Numbered from the stretch's first letter, positions 16,503 through 24,375 are shown. The stretch is 42,428 bases of DNA from Oscillospiraceae bacterium (GCA_017415775.1 JAFQFC010000036.1:1-42428), one strand, 5' to 3'. Program-made: numbers and translations. The notes: a model not told the origin generated them from the letters alone.

Positions 16503-16533
16503 ATATTTGTCGGTGTTCGCTGCCGACTTGATT

Positions 16534-16562
16534 AATATAACGCATTTGCTTTCAATTGTCAA
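16534..16562 (-). promoter_or_regulatory. Promoter of tRNA-Ala
   Basis: On the minus strand, TTGACA (16562-16557) and TATATT (16539-16534) are 17 bases apart, about 32 bases before the tRNA 5' end. Confidence 0.85.
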
Positions 16563-16591
16563 GCATTATTTTTCGATTTTTGTAATTTTTC

Positions 16592-16628
16592 AAAAAAGAG
16601 AGCCGACTGTATTGTCGGCTCTCTTTTT
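16592..16628 (-). terminator. Terminator after the sodium symporter gene
   Basis: AGAGAGCCGAC and GTCGGCTCTCT form a stem with A/T tracts on both sides, just after the symporter stop codon. Confidence 0.85.
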
Positions 16629-16636
16629 GAAAACGA

Positions 16637-18058
16637 TTACTTCTTCTCGGCCTTTCCTTTGCTGGCCTTGGCGACCACGCTGGACAAGGCGATCAGAGCG
16701 ATGGCGTTGGGCAGAACCATCAGGTAGTTGAAGAAGTCGGTCAGCTCCCACACCAGATCGTTCTTCAGCAGAGTGCCCAGGAAGATGAAGCCGATGGCAG
16801 CCACGGAGTAGATCACCACAGCCACCTTGCTCTTGTTGGACAGGAATTCCACGTTGACCTTGCCGAAGAAGTTCCAGCTCAGGATCGTGGAGAAAGCGAA
16901 GAACAGCAGGCACACAGCCACAAACGTGCTGCCGATGCCACTGCCGAACACGGAGCCGGCAGCCAGCTGCATGGCGTTGGTCTTGGAAACCACAGCAGCA
17001 GCACCGGAAGTAGCAGCCGCATAAGCCTCGCCAGTCAGGCCGGCCAGCACACCGTCGCCGGTGTACAGGCAGGTAATAACTACCAGTGCAGTCATGGTCA
17101 GCACCACGAAGGTATCGATGAACACACCGATCATGGCGACCACGCCCTGATCATGGGGTTTGGCAACATTAGCCATAGCGTGGGCATGGGGCGTAGAACC
17201 CATACCGGCCTCGTTGGAGAACAGGCCGCGCTTGGCACCCTGGCTGATCGCAGTCTTCAGAGCATAACCAATGCCGCCGCCAATGAGGGCGTTGGGAGTA
17301 AAGGCATAGCTAAAAATCATGCCGATGGTCTGAGGAACATACTGGATACGGGCAACGAGGATCACCAGACCGCCCAGCAGGAACAGGCAAGCCATCACAG
17401 GCACCATCTTCTCAGTCACAGAAGCGATACGCTGGATACCGCCCAGGAAGATGAAGGCAGACACAGCCACCAGCGCCAGACCAACGACCCAACCCGGGAT
17501 ACCCAGCGCAGTGTTGCAGGACTCAGCGATGGAGTTGGACTGGACCATGCAGCCCATAAAGCCCAGGGCCAGAATGGTGGCCACAGAGAAGAAGCCGGAC
17601 AGGAACTTACCGAAGCCGTTGGGGAATGCCTTGCGGATGTAGTAGACAGGACCGCCGGAGATGTTGCCATTGTCGTCGCAGACACGGGTCTCCTGTGCCA
17701 GAACTGCCTCAGCATAAATGGTAGCCATACCCAGGAAGGCGATGATCCACATCCAGAAGATGGCACCAGGGCCACCCACCAGAATCGCACCGGAAGCACC
17801 GACGATATTGCCGGTACCAACCTGCGCAGCAATAGCGGTTGCCAGAGCCTGGAAGGAGGACAGGCCACCCTCCTGCTTGCCGCCGCGCAGCTTAATGTTG
17901 CCGAACACCTTCTTCATACCTTCGCCAAAGCAGCGAATCTGTACAAAGCGAGTCTTGATGGTGAAGATCAGGCCGGTGCCGATCAGCAGGAAGATCAGGA
18001 TATAGTCGGCCAGATACGAGTTGATTGTTGCAACCACTTTCAAAATTGCAGCTTCCAT
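16637..18058 (-). CDS. Sodium:alanine/glycine symporter (AGCS family)
   Basis: This 473-residue integral membrane protein belongs to the alanine-or-glycine:cation symporter family, importing the amino acid with sodium. It has about 10-11 hydrophobic segments. Typical features are 'GTGLIFTIKTRFVQIRCFGEGMK' near the N-terminus, 'LATAIAAQVGTGNIVGASGAILVGGPGAIFWMW' (about 75-107), and 'KRGLFSNEAGMGSTPHAHA' (about 275-293). The ATG at 18058 follows GGAGGAAAAGAAAATC. The glycine riboswitch in its leader indicates that glycine is the regulatory, and likely transported, amino acid. It is monocistronic, closed by a hairpin. Confidence 0.94.
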   Translation of the reverse strand: MEAAILKVVATINSYLADYILIFLLIGTGLIFTIKTRFVQIRCFGEGMKKVFGNIKLRGGKQEGGLSSFQALATAIAAQVGTGNIVGASGAILVGGPGAIFWMWIIAFLGMATIYAEAVLAQETRVCDDNGNISGGPVYYIRKAFPNGFGKFLSGFFSVATILALGFMGCMVQSNSIAESCNTALGIPGWVVGLALVAVSAFIFLGGIQRIASVTEKMVPVMACLFLLGGLVILVARIQYVPQTIGMIFSYAFTPNALIGGGIGYALKTAISQGAKRGLFSNEAGMGSTPHAHAMANVAKPHDQGVVAMIGVFIDTFVVLTMTALVVITCLYTGDGVLAGLTGEAYAAATSGAAAVVSKTNAMQLAAGSVFGSGIGSTFVAVCLLFFAFSTILSWNFFGKVNVEFLSNKSKVAVVIYSVAAIGFIFLGTLLKNDLVWELTDFFNYLMVLPNAIALIALSSVVAKASKGKAEKK

Positions 18059-18073
18059 GATTTTCTTTTCCTC

Positions 18074-18111
18074 CAAAATAAATAAGAGTTGCTGACTGAA
18101 ACAGCAACTCT
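18074..18111 (-). terminator. Attenuator hairpin of the glycine riboswitch
   Basis: On the minus strand, AGAGTTGCTG (18111-18102) pairs with CAGCAACTCT (18094-18085), followed by TATTTATTTT. The adjoining CTCCAGAG (18115-18108) overlaps the 5' arm and is fully complementary to CTCTGGAG in the aptamer (18226-18219), giving an alternative antiterminator pairing. Confidence 0.75.
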
Positions 18112-18148
18112 GGAGCCAAACAGTGTTCATCGTTTCCTAACGAAGAAC

Positions 18149-18233
18149 CGCTCTGTCCTTTCGCCTGAGAGATTCGGCCTTGCGGCCTTGCACCTTCGGC
18201 ACCCAACTTAATGGGATTCTCCAGAGTCCCCTC
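18149..18233 (-). ncRNA. Glycine riboswitch (single aptamer)
   Basis: The minus strand reads GACTCTGGAGA, a short hairpin, the conserved TGCCGAAGGTGCAA, a variable GGCCGCAAGGCC hairpin, then AATCTCTCAGGC-AAAGGACAGAG, the hallmark glycine-aptamer core. P1 is formed by CTCT with AGAG. Only one aptamer is seen between the promoter and the gene. It most likely controls the sodium:glycine/alanine symporter by transcription attenuation. Confidence 0.92.
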
Positions 18234-18291
18234 CCCACCCAGTTTCTTGCGATTCTGTGCAGTTCAAAGGGTCTATTCAGTTGACGAAGTT

Positions 18292-18320
18292 ATCCTAACA
18301 CGGATTTCTCCATATTGCAA
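18292..18320 (-). promoter_or_regulatory. Promoter of the riboswitch-symporter transcript
   Basis: On the minus strand, TTGCAA (18320-18315) and TAGGAT (18297-18292) have a 17-base spacer. The aptamer starts about 55 bases downstream. Confidence 0.55.
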
Positions 18321-18367
18321 GCCCTATTTCAATGATTTTTTCGCATGATAAGAAAATAACCTTTCTA

Positions 18368-18396
18368 TTGACAATATCGTAATACGATGTTATGCT
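18368..18396 (+). promoter_or_regulatory. Promoter of the PadR-DUF2812 operon
   Basis: TTGACA (18368-18373) and TATGCT (18391-18396) have a 17-base spacer, which itself contains operator 1. Repressor binding there would block RNA polymerase directly. Confidence 0.82.
18376..18388 (+). promoter_or_regulatory. PadR operator 1 (in the promoter spacer)
   Basis: ATCGTA-A-TACGAT is a perfect 13-base palindrome with its centre at 18382. The same half-sites recur in operator 2, 34 bases downstream centre to centre. Confidence 0.72.
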
Positions 18397-18405
18397 AAAC
18401 ACAAG

Positions 18406-18426
18406 GAATATCGTATTACGATATTC
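18406..18426 (+). promoter_or_regulatory. PadR operator 2 (downstream of the promoter)
   Basis: Two 10-base half-sites, GAATATCGTA and TACGATATTC, flank a central T at 18416, giving a perfect 21-base palindrome just after the expected transcription start. It shares the ATCGTA/TACGAT core of operator 1. Binding of the PadR product is inferred from position. Confidence 0.75.
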
Positions 18427-18446
18427 AAAGAAAGGAGGCGTGTTCC

Positions 18447-18773
18447 ATGCCCCGCAAAGCCTTTGATACGCTGTCCGAGCCCATGTTTTACGTGCTGATG
18501 GCGCTGCGCTGCCGCAGTCTGTGCGGTGCAGAGATCGTGGAGTGGATCCAAAAGAAAACCGATGGCCACATCGTACTGGGTCCCGGCACGCTGTACACCA
18601 TCCTCCCCAAGCTGGCAGACGAAGGCGCTATCCGGGAAATCAGCGCCGAGGGACGCCGCCGCAGCTATCAACTGACCGACAAGGGACAGCAGATGTTTGC
18701 CGCCGAATGTGACCGCCTGCGCCGCTGCATTGCGGATGCTGAGAGCGCAAGTGAGGAGGAATCGCTATGCTGA
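18447..18773 (+). CDS. PadR family transcription regulator
   Basis: This 108-residue PadR-type winged helix protein has 'MFYVLMALRCRSLCGAEIVEWIQKKT' (about 13-38) and the recognition region LGPGTLYTILPKLADEGAI (about 44-62). The wing residues 'RRRSYQLTDKGQQMFAAE' follow. Most PadR proteins are ligand-responsive dimeric repressors. The two palindromes in its promoter imply autorepression. GGAGG lies ten bases before the ATG. The stop overlaps the next gene by 7 bases, so the PadR-DUF2812-DUF2812 genes form one operon in which the repressor probably controls the membrane proteins. Confidence 0.92.
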   Translation: MPRKAFDTLSEPMFYVLMALRCRSLCGAEIVEWIQKKTDGHIVLGPGTLYTILPKLADEGAIREISAEGRRRSYQLTDKGQQMFAAECDRLRRCIADAESASEEESLC

Positions 18774-19948
18774 AACTGAATCCCTACTACACCTATCAAA
18801 TCGATGCCATCGAAAGCTGGCTGGACGAGCAGGCGCAAAAGGGCCTGTTTCTGGACGACTTGGTGGGAAATCTCTTCTCCTTTGTTAAGGGCGAGCCGAA
18901 GCAGGTCCGCTACCGCATTGATCTGAAAGATGGCGTCAACTATACGGAAGATCAGGCACGTATTGCCGACTATCGGGAATTTGGCTGGGAATATGTCTGC
19001 GAGCTGAGCAGTCACGCCGACATTTATGTGAGCCACGATCCCACCGCTGTCGAATTGAATACAGACGAAGAAACACTCCACGACGTGCTGGATTCCCTGT
19101 TAAAGCGAGAGATCGCCGTCGGCATCGTGGGCACGGTCCTTGTCCCCCTGCTGTGGCTTTACAATCTCTGGCCCGACACAAAGGGATATTACGGCGTCTA
19201 CGACAGCATCGTCAACGGACTTTCCCCGTTTTTGACCATCTTCACCGTCCTTTTGATCCTCACCTGGACCATCCCCATGGCGCTGCATTTGTGGGACGCC
19301 GTACAAACCCGCCGCCGTATGCTGCTGGATCGAACCTATCACACCGACTCCCGGGCCAAGAAGCGGCAGGCACTGCACCGCTCCGTTCTTGCCACAGCGC
19401 TGCTGATTCTGGTGTCCGTCGGCGTACTTTGGGGCTACACGCAAAGCGGCACCGACATCACCGCCGAAGAATTCGGCCCATCGATCACCGTTCTGTTCCC
19501 CGGCCACCAGCCCGCTTCTTTCCGGCCGCACACCAACATTCCGGATGAAATGTTCCGGAAGAGCAGCATGCCGCTGAACCGCACGATCTATGGCCGTCAG
19601 TGGGGGCGGGAGATTTTGAACGCCGATGCCTTTGACCTGCGGCAGACGTGGACCTACAACGCCGACATGGAGCATGTATATATCCAATGGCTGGCAGAAA
19701 AGTACGCCGCCGAACAGGCAGAAGTTAAGGGACTTGAACCTGTTGCCTTCCCCGATTGGGAAAATGCGTGGTTTGCCGTGCGAACAGACGATAGCGAGAG
19801 TCCGACAGTTTTCTCCCAGCAGCTGGTACTACAAAATGGTAAGGATGTCTGGTCGTTCAGTTACTGGACCTATGACGAAGCACCGCAGTATGACCTGCTG
19901 TCCGCCGTAAAGGCCTATTGGCAGGCAAATCCCACCCACATCGGATAA
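18767..19948 (+). CDS. DUF2812 membrane protein (copy 1)
   Basis: This 393-residue protein has an N-terminal DUF2812 domain (about 6-100), with YQIDAIESWLDEQAQKGLFL, 'FVKGEPKQVRYRID' and 'FGWEYVCELSSHADIYVS'. Three membrane helices follow (about 116-135, 151-175 and 205-224). The C-terminal segment of about 165 residues is presumably outside the cell. DUF2812 genes are regularly paired with PadR regulators in Clostridia, and their role is not established. The start overlaps the padR stop, with GAGGAGGA just upstream. The next gene is a paralogue with the same layout. Confidence 0.88.
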   Translation: MLKLNPYYTYQIDAIESWLDEQAQKGLFLDDLVGNLFSFVKGEPKQVRYRIDLKDGVNYTEDQARIADYREFGWEYVCELSSHADIYVSHDPTAVELNTDEETLHDVLDSLLKREIAVGIVGTVLVPLLWLYNLWPDTKGYYGVYDSIVNGLSPFLTIFTVLLILTWTIPMALHLWDAVQTRRRMLLDRTYHTDSRAKKRQALHRSVLATALLILVSVGVLWGYTQSGTDITAEEFGPSITVLFPGHQPASFRPHTNIPDEMFRKSSMPLNRTIYGRQWGREILNADAFDLRQTWTYNADMEHVYIQWLAEKYAAEQAEVKGLEPVAFPDWENAWFAVRTDDSESPTVFSQQLVLQNGKDVWSFSYWTYDEAPQYDLLSAVKAYWQANPTHIG

Positions 19949-19960
19949 GGAGGTGTTTTT

Positions 19961-21073
19961 ATGGCAACCGTTGCAAAGCTTCTTCCCTACGAGCTCTGGG
20001 AGATCGACGCTGTGGAAGGCTGGCTGGATGATATGGCCTCACAGGGCCTGATCTTCACCCACAACAGCGGCGGACAGTTCTACTTCCGGGAGGGCGAACC
20101 GCAGAAACTGCGGCATCGGCTGGATTTCCGGGAGAAGCACTGGAGCCACAGCAAAGAGCGCCGCCAATTCTTCGAGGACTGCGGCTGGGAATACCTATGC
20201 TATGTTGACGACCGCACTGACCTCTACCGCACGGCACGGCCCGACACCGTGGAAATCCACACCGATGAATCCATACTGGAAGAGATCATGGGCAAGTATG
20301 TTCGTCGGCAGAAAATCGTGCTGCTGGTCTGTCAGATCCTCCTGCTGCTGACGCTGGCCTATGTTGTTTGGAAATGCTGTACCTACGGGTTCTTCCCCTC
20401 CCTGCTGACCAACGGATTCTGGGACTTCTTTACAATTCCATTGTGGCTGTTTATCGCTGTTTTCGGCGATATCCGTTTGTGGCGTTCCTTCCGGGACATC
20501 AAGCGCCGTGCCCTGCTGGAGCGCAGCTACCACACCCGGGAACGTGAGCAGAAGCGCCGCCGGGAACAGCGGATCGACTTCATCGTTCGATTGGTGATTG
20601 TTGTACTGCTGGCGTTGGATCTGTTGCAGCCCAATCAGTACGCCGCCGAACATCTTCCATGGGAGGGCAGCGGCTACGAGGGCTACAGCATCCATCAGGT
20701 GCTGCCCGAAGATGCGGGTGATGATCAGCGAACCGACCTTTTCTGTTGGAATTATCCCGCCGCCCGCCGCCTCTTTCAGGACGAAAAAACCGCTGACGGC
20801 AAGTGGAACTATGAGGTGAAGATTTACGAAACAGAATCCGACTGGCTGGCACGGTGCTATGCCCGGGAGCAGGCCCGCCTGGCAGGCGCCCAGTCCATCA
20901 CCGTACCGGGACACGACACCGCATGGTTCTTTATCGGCACGCCCGTGAGCCAGCGCCACCGTTACGAAGCTCCGGACACGCAAAATCTCCTGCTGCTGCG
21001 AGGCAACGTCGTGATCGAGATCGCTTACCTCGGCTCTGCCGACCTGCGCTCTGCCGCAGAAACCATGGGATAA
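19961..21073 (+). CDS. DUF2812 membrane protein (copy 2)
   Basis: This 370-residue paralogue of the preceding gene has DUF2812 at about 9-98 (YELWEIDAVEGWLDDMASQGL, 'FREGEPQKLRHRLDF', 'CGWEYLCYVDDRTDLY'). Membrane helices lie near 117-137, 151-170 and 207-223. A basic linker with 'LLERSYHTRE' is also present in copy 1 ('LLDRTYHTDS'). The C-terminal domain (about 225-370) is diverged between copies. AAGGAGG precedes the ATG; the gap to copy 1 is 12 bases. A heteromeric membrane sensor is one possibility, but nothing in the sequence proves it. Confidence 0.87.
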   Translation: MATVAKLLPYELWEIDAVEGWLDDMASQGLIFTHNSGGQFYFREGEPQKLRHRLDFREKHWSHSKERRQFFEDCGWEYLCYVDDRTDLYRTARPDTVEIHTDESILEEIMGKYVRRQKIVLLVCQILLLLTLAYVVWKCCTYGFFPSLLTNGFWDFFTIPLWLFIAVFGDIRLWRSFRDIKRRALLERSYHTREREQKRRREQRIDFIVRLVIVVLLALDLLQPNQYAAEHLPWEGSGYEGYSIHQVLPEDAGDDQRTDLFCWNYPAARRLFQDEKTADGKWNYEVKIYETESDWLARCYAREQARLAGAQSITVPGHDTAWFFIGTPVSQRHRYEAPDTQNLLLLRGNVVIEIAYLGSADLRSAAETMG

Positions 21074-21079
21074 ACAGTG

Positions 21080-21107
21080 AGAGACCCGCATGCTGCGGGT
21101 CTCTTTT
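21080..21107 (+). terminator. Terminator of the PadR-DUF2812 operon
   Basis: AGAGACCCGCA and TGCGGGTCTCT form the stem, followed by TTT. Confidence 0.82.
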
Positions 21108-21109
21108 CA

Positions 21110-21138
21110 TTTACATTTCTCTGATTTTATAGTATGAT
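21110..21138 (+). promoter_or_regulatory. Promoter of the rhomboid gene
   Basis: TTTACA (21110-21115) and TATGAT (21133-21138) are 17 bases apart, starting a few bases after the previous operon's terminator. Confidence 0.62.
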
Positions 21139-21170
21139 GTAGAAAAACACCCGAAACGAGGATATCTATC

Positions 21171-21749
21171 GTGAAGAATAAAAAACTTGTGATCCGCTTT
21201 AATTCCCCGGCGGTACTGACCTTTGCACTGCTGAGCCTGTGCGCCCTGATTCTCGACAGCGTTACCGGCGGCTACACCACCTCCAAATTCTTTTGTGTTT
21301 ACCGCTCCTCGCTGGCGGATGTCACCACCTACATCCGTTTCTTCGGACACGTACTGGGGCACTCCGGCTACGAACATTACATGGGCAACATGCTGCTGTT
21401 GCTGCTGGTAGGGCCGGCGCTGGAGGAAAAATACGGCAGCAACACCATCACTATGACCATTGTGGTCACGGCGCTGGTGACGGGTCTGGTGCAGTTTCTC
21501 TTCTTTCCCGCCTCTGCCCTGCTGGGCGCCAGCGGCGTGGTATTTATGATGATCGTCCTGTCCTCCTTTACGGAAATGAAAAAGGGCGGTATCCCTGTCA
21601 CGCTGATCCTGGTGGTGATCTTCTATCTGGGCGGCGAAGTGCTGGACGGCCTTGTGAATCACGACAGCGTGTCCCAGATGACCCACATTGTGGGCGGTGT
21701 GTGCGGCATGGTGTTCGGCTTCTCTCTAAAAGGGAGCAAACGGGGCTAA
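21171..21749 (+). CDS. Rhomboid-family intramembrane serine protease
   Basis: This 192-residue polytopic membrane protein has about six helices. Rhomboid features are HYMGN at 69-73 (the oxyanion-side His and Asn), GASG at 119-122 with the predicted nucleophile Ser121, and MTHIVGG with the predicted catalytic His172, so the Ser-His dyad is present. It starts with GTG; a weak CGAGGA lies about 9 bases upstream, and no in-frame ATG is close. The substrate is unknown. It is monocistronic between a promoter and a bidirectional hairpin. Confidence 0.88.
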   Translation: MKNKKLVIRFNSPAVLTFALLSLCALILDSVTGGYTTSKFFCVYRSSLADVTTYIRFFGHVLGHSGYEHYMGNMLLLLLVGPALEEKYGSNTITMTIVVTALVTGLVQFLFFPASALLGASGVVFMMIVLSSFTEMKKGGIPVTLILVVIFYLGGEVLDGLVNHDSVSQMTHIVGGVCGMVFGFSLKGSKRG

Positions 21750-21757
21750 AAACTGAT

Positions 21758-21793
21758 AAAAGAGTGCTGACCGCAGCGGTCAGCACTCTTTTT
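21758..21793. terminator. Bidirectional terminator between the rhomboid and MBL genes
   Basis: GAGTGCTGACCGC pairs with GCGGTCAGCACTC, and T and A runs flank the stem on the two sides. Confidence 0.83.
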
Positions 21794-21797
21794 ATGC

Positions 21798-22601
21798 TTA
21801 AAACTCAATCACATCTGCCACGCAGGTATCGCCGATAGGGACAGCGAAGTGGATGGCGGCCCGGGCGTGGAAGCAGGTACAGTGGCAGGGCCGCAGGTTC
21901 TTGGGCCGCAGCTTGCTGAGCCAGCGCACCGTCTCCTCTGTCTGGCGGGTCACTGTAGGCATATGGAAGCCGCCGATGATGCCGCTGATGCGCTCATCAC
22001 CGCAGACCTGCTTGGCGTACTCGGTAATATTTTGGATGCCGGCGTGGCTGCAGCCGCTGATGACGGTAAGGCCGTCCGCTCCTTTGTAGACAAGGGCGCT
22101 GTCCTCGGGCATGAAGTCCGGCTCCCATTTGCCGTCCACCAGCCGCTCGCCCACGGGCGTTTTGTTTTCGTAGTCGTTGACACGGGGAATGGCGCCCAGG
22201 AACCACAGGCGCTCACTCAGCTGCACCGGGCCTTCGCTCAGGTGCAGGTCAAAGATTTCTGCCGCCGCCTCCTGCGTATAGGGTGCGCCGATCTCCTCAC
22301 CCTGGTAGAACTTGCGGTCAAAGACGTTGGGATGGGCATAGAGCGGCAGCTTGCCCGCCTGCTGGCGGGGCAAGTGGATCATACCGCCGGTATGGTCATC
22401 GTGGCCGTGAGACAGCACCAGCGCCGTCAGGTTCGTCAGGTCGATGCCCAGCTTTTCGGCATTACGAACATAGACATCGGTATAGCCGGTATCCAGCAGG
22501 ATTCTGGCGTCGCCGTCCTCCAGCAGATAGGAGACGCCGGACTCGGACAGGTAATAAGCGCCCACACGGGAGCAGTTGTCGCAAAGAACAGTCAGTTTCA
22601 T
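21798..22601 (-). CDS. MBL-fold metallohydrolase (COG1237-like)
   Basis: This 267-residue metallo-beta-lactamase-fold protein resembles the COG1237 group, sometimes annotated as a dihydropterin-ribofuranosyl-aminobenzene phosphate synthase-like enzyme. The N-terminus is 'LTVLCDNCSRVGAYYLSESGVSYLLE', followed by the metal motif HGHDDHTGG (about 64-72), 'ISGCSHAGIQNI' (about 180-191), and a C-terminal 'GFHMPTV'/'PCHCTCFHARAAI' region. The start at 22601 follows AAGGAGA; the upstream extension crosses a terminator. The substrate cannot be assigned. Confidence 0.85.
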   Translation of the reverse strand: MKLTVLCDNCSRVGAYYLSESGVSYLLEDGDARILLDTGYTDVYVRNAEKLGIDLTNLTALVLSHGHDDHTGGMIHLPRQQAGKLPLYAHPNVFDRKFYQGEEIGAPYTQEAAAEIFDLHLSEGPVQLSERLWFLGAIPRVNDYENKTPVGERLVDGKWEPDFMPEDSALVYKGADGLTVISGCSHAGIQNITEYAKQVCGDERISGIIGGFHMPTVTRQTEETVRWLSKLRPKNLRPCHCTCFHARAAIHFAVPIGDTCVADVIEF

Positions 22602-22616
22602 GGTTGCTTCTCCTTG

Positions 22617-22645
22617 TGAAAAGAGGGTCGCAGTGCGACCCTCTC
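22617..22645 (-). terminator. Hairpin between the cytidylate-kinase-like and MBL genes
   Basis: On the minus strand, GAGGGTCGCA pairs with TGCGACCCTC, followed by TTTTC. It ends about 15 bases before the MBL start, overlapping the approach to its ribosome site, so MBL expression may depend on read-through. Confidence 0.7.
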
Positions 22646-22653
22646 GTGGTTGT

Positions 22654-23277
22654 TTATTCTTCTTCACCGAACCATGCCCGGGCAAACTGCGCCAGAGCGG
22701 GGATCAGCTTCTTGATCTCCTTGCCGGAGGTATTAATGCACAGGTGGTAGGCTTCCTTAGCGCCCCATTTCATGTCGCTGTACATCTGGTGGTACTGGGT
22801 ACGCTGCTTGTCGATCTGGCGGATCATACGCAGCAGCTCATTGCGGCTCAGATTCTCCCCTTCCGGCGCACGCTCAATGCAGCGCTGGATGCGGGACTCC
22901 AGATCGGCATAAACGAACAGGTTCAGCGGATGCATCTCCTCAAGGATCACATCGGCGCTGCGGCCGACGATGACGCAGCTGCTCTGCTTGGCAAAATTCT
23001 CGATGATCTGGCGCTGGGCCGCTGCCACACGGATAGGCTGATCCATGATCTGCAGAGGCGGCATGGCAAAACGGTGACCGATGGTCAGCGGGTAGGCAGC
23101 CTCAATGCTCTTTTCCGACACATTGGCCACATAGCGTGCATCAAAACCGTTCTCCTTGGCGATCATCTCAATGATCTCATGGTCGTAGCAGGGAATTCCC
23201 AGCTCATCAGCCAGACGCTTACCCAGTTCACGGCCGCCGCTGCCGAACTCTCGACTGATGGTAATGATATGATTCAC
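22654..23277 (-). CDS. Cytidylate-kinase-like protein (PF13189 type)
   Basis: This protein of about 207 residues starts 'NHIITISREFGSGGRELGKRLADELGIP', the altered P-loop typical of the cytidylate-kinase-like family common in Clostridia. 'CVIVGRSADVIL' and a helical lid region follow. True Cmk activity is not assured. Two starts are possible: ATG 23283 lies only one base from the GGGGG ribosome site, whereas GTG 23277 has about 7 bases spacing, so the GTG was chosen. It has a strong TTGACA-17-TATAAT promoter. Confidence 0.85.
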   Translation of the reverse strand: MNHIITISREFGSGGRELGKRLADELGIPCYDHEIIEMIAKENGFDARYVANVSEKSIEAAYPLTIGHRFAMPPLQIMDQPIRVAAAQRQIIENFAKQSSCVIVGRSADVILEEMHPLNLFVYADLESRIQRCIERAPEGENLSRNELLRMIRQIDKQRTQYHQMYSDMKWGAKEAYHLCINTSGKEIKKLIPALAQFARAWFGEEE

Positions 23278-23304
23278 AAACATTCCCCCTTATCTATTGG
23301 GGTT

Positions 23305-23333
23305 ATTATACTACGAAATCATCAATTTGTCAA
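23305..23333 (-). promoter_or_regulatory. Promoter of the cytidylate-kinase-like gene
   Basis: On the minus strand, TTGACA (23333-23328) and TATAAT (23310-23305), both perfect, have a 17-base spacer. Confidence 0.9.
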
Positions 23334-23356
23334 ATTAACCACAATACTCCTTATGC

Positions 23357-23385
23357 AAAAAACGCCGCCCGAAGGCGGCGTTTTT
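23357..23385 (-). terminator. Terminator after the uridine-kinase-like gene
   Basis: AAAAACGCCGCC and GGCGGCGTTTTT form a perfect stem around a CGAA-type loop, followed by T on the minus strand. Confidence 0.88.
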
Positions 23386-23390
23386 GAGGA

Positions 23391-24311
23391 TTAATAGTCG
23401 AAACTGCTGCCGCCCACAAACTCACGGATCAGGGAATTGCGGGGCACATAGGGCGTAGACAAGGCAGGAACGCCACGGACGACCTTCATCAGGTCTGTCA
23501 GACCGTGCTCTTCCAGGAAGGCATCGTCCAGTTCCTTCTCAAACTCCGGCAGGCCCAGCAGGAATTTGGCCAGAATGCAGGGTTCATAGTCATGGAAGGT
23601 ATCAATATGGATGGAAGCGTTCTTCTTGTTGGGCTGGATATAGTTGATCTCGCCACGGTCCACGCTCTCGGCGCGCATCACCGTATCCCGCAGGGAATGG
23701 CCACGATTATAATAGTCGCGGATCATGCGGCGGGCCACACGCAGCTGCTCGGGACGAACGATCTTATCGTCGTTGGTGATGATACGGGTGCGAGGTGCCA
23801 CGTACACACCATGAGCCGCCTCACGGATCTTGTCGAAGATCATCGGGTTGAGCATATGGATGCCCTCGGCCAGCACGATGCCGTCCTTATGGCCCTGCAC
23901 CTTGGTATAACCGCCGGTATTGCCGGTTTTGAAATCATACCAGGGCATATCCACTTCCCTGCCCTCAGCCAGCTGCCACAGCGTGTTTACCAGCAGGTCG
24001 ATATTGACGCAGTAGGGAGACTCCCAGTCACTGGCCTCCGGAGGGCGCTGGTCCAGCGGCAGGAAAAAATTGTCCATGCTCAGCACCGTCACACCGACAC
24101 CCAGATTCTCCAGATATTCCTTCAGGCGCATAGCGGTGGTGGTCTTGCCGCTGCCGGACGGGCCGGTCAGGGCCACGAAGGGCTTGCGGTTGGAAAGAAT
24201 GGTGCCTACGGCGGCGCTGATCTTGTCATGATAGACTTCTTCGCAGCGCAGTACGAACTGCGTTTCATTGCGCATATTATAGTTGATGTTTTCCAGATCG
24301 ATCACGCGCAT
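23391..24311 (-). CDS. Uridine kinase/phosphoribulokinase-family P-loop kinase
   Basis: This is a 306-residue protein with Walker A TGPSGSGKTTT (about 49-59), the substrate-binding segment 'VLSMDNFFLPLDQRP' and 'WYDFKTGNTGGYTKVQGHKDGIVLAEGIHML', as in the uridine kinase/PRK superfamily. An N-terminal extension of about 45 residues and a C-terminal region of about 90 residues distinguish it from classic Udk (about 210), so the physiological substrate is uncertain. AGGAGG precedes the ATG. It has its own extended -10 promoter and a strong terminator. Confidence 0.85.
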   Translation of the reverse strand: MRVIDLENINYNMRNETQFVLRCEEVYHDKISAAVGTILSNRKPFVALTGPSGSGKTTTAMRLKEYLENLGVGVTVLSMDNFFLPLDQRPPEASDWESPYCVNIDLLVNTLWQLAEGREVDMPWYDFKTGNTGGYTKVQGHKDGIVLAEGIHMLNPMIFDKIREAAHGVYVAPRTRIITNDDKIVRPEQLRVARRMIRDYYNRGHSLRDTVMRAESVDRGEINYIQPNKKNASIHIDTFHDYEPCILAKFLLGLPEFEKELDDAFLEEHGLTDLMKVVRGVPALSTPYVPRNSLIREFVGGSSFDY

Positions 24312-24346
24312 GGTCAGGTTCCTCCTGTAAAGATTTTGTTAAGCAA

Positions 24347-24375
24347 AGTATAACAAAGGCACGCGGCTACCGCAA
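24347..24375 (-). promoter_or_regulatory. Extended -10 promoter of the uridine-kinase-like gene
   Basis: On the minus strand, TTGCGG (24375-24370) and TATACT (24352-24347) have a 17-base spacer, and TGT immediately before the -10 makes an extended -10. Confidence 0.65.
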
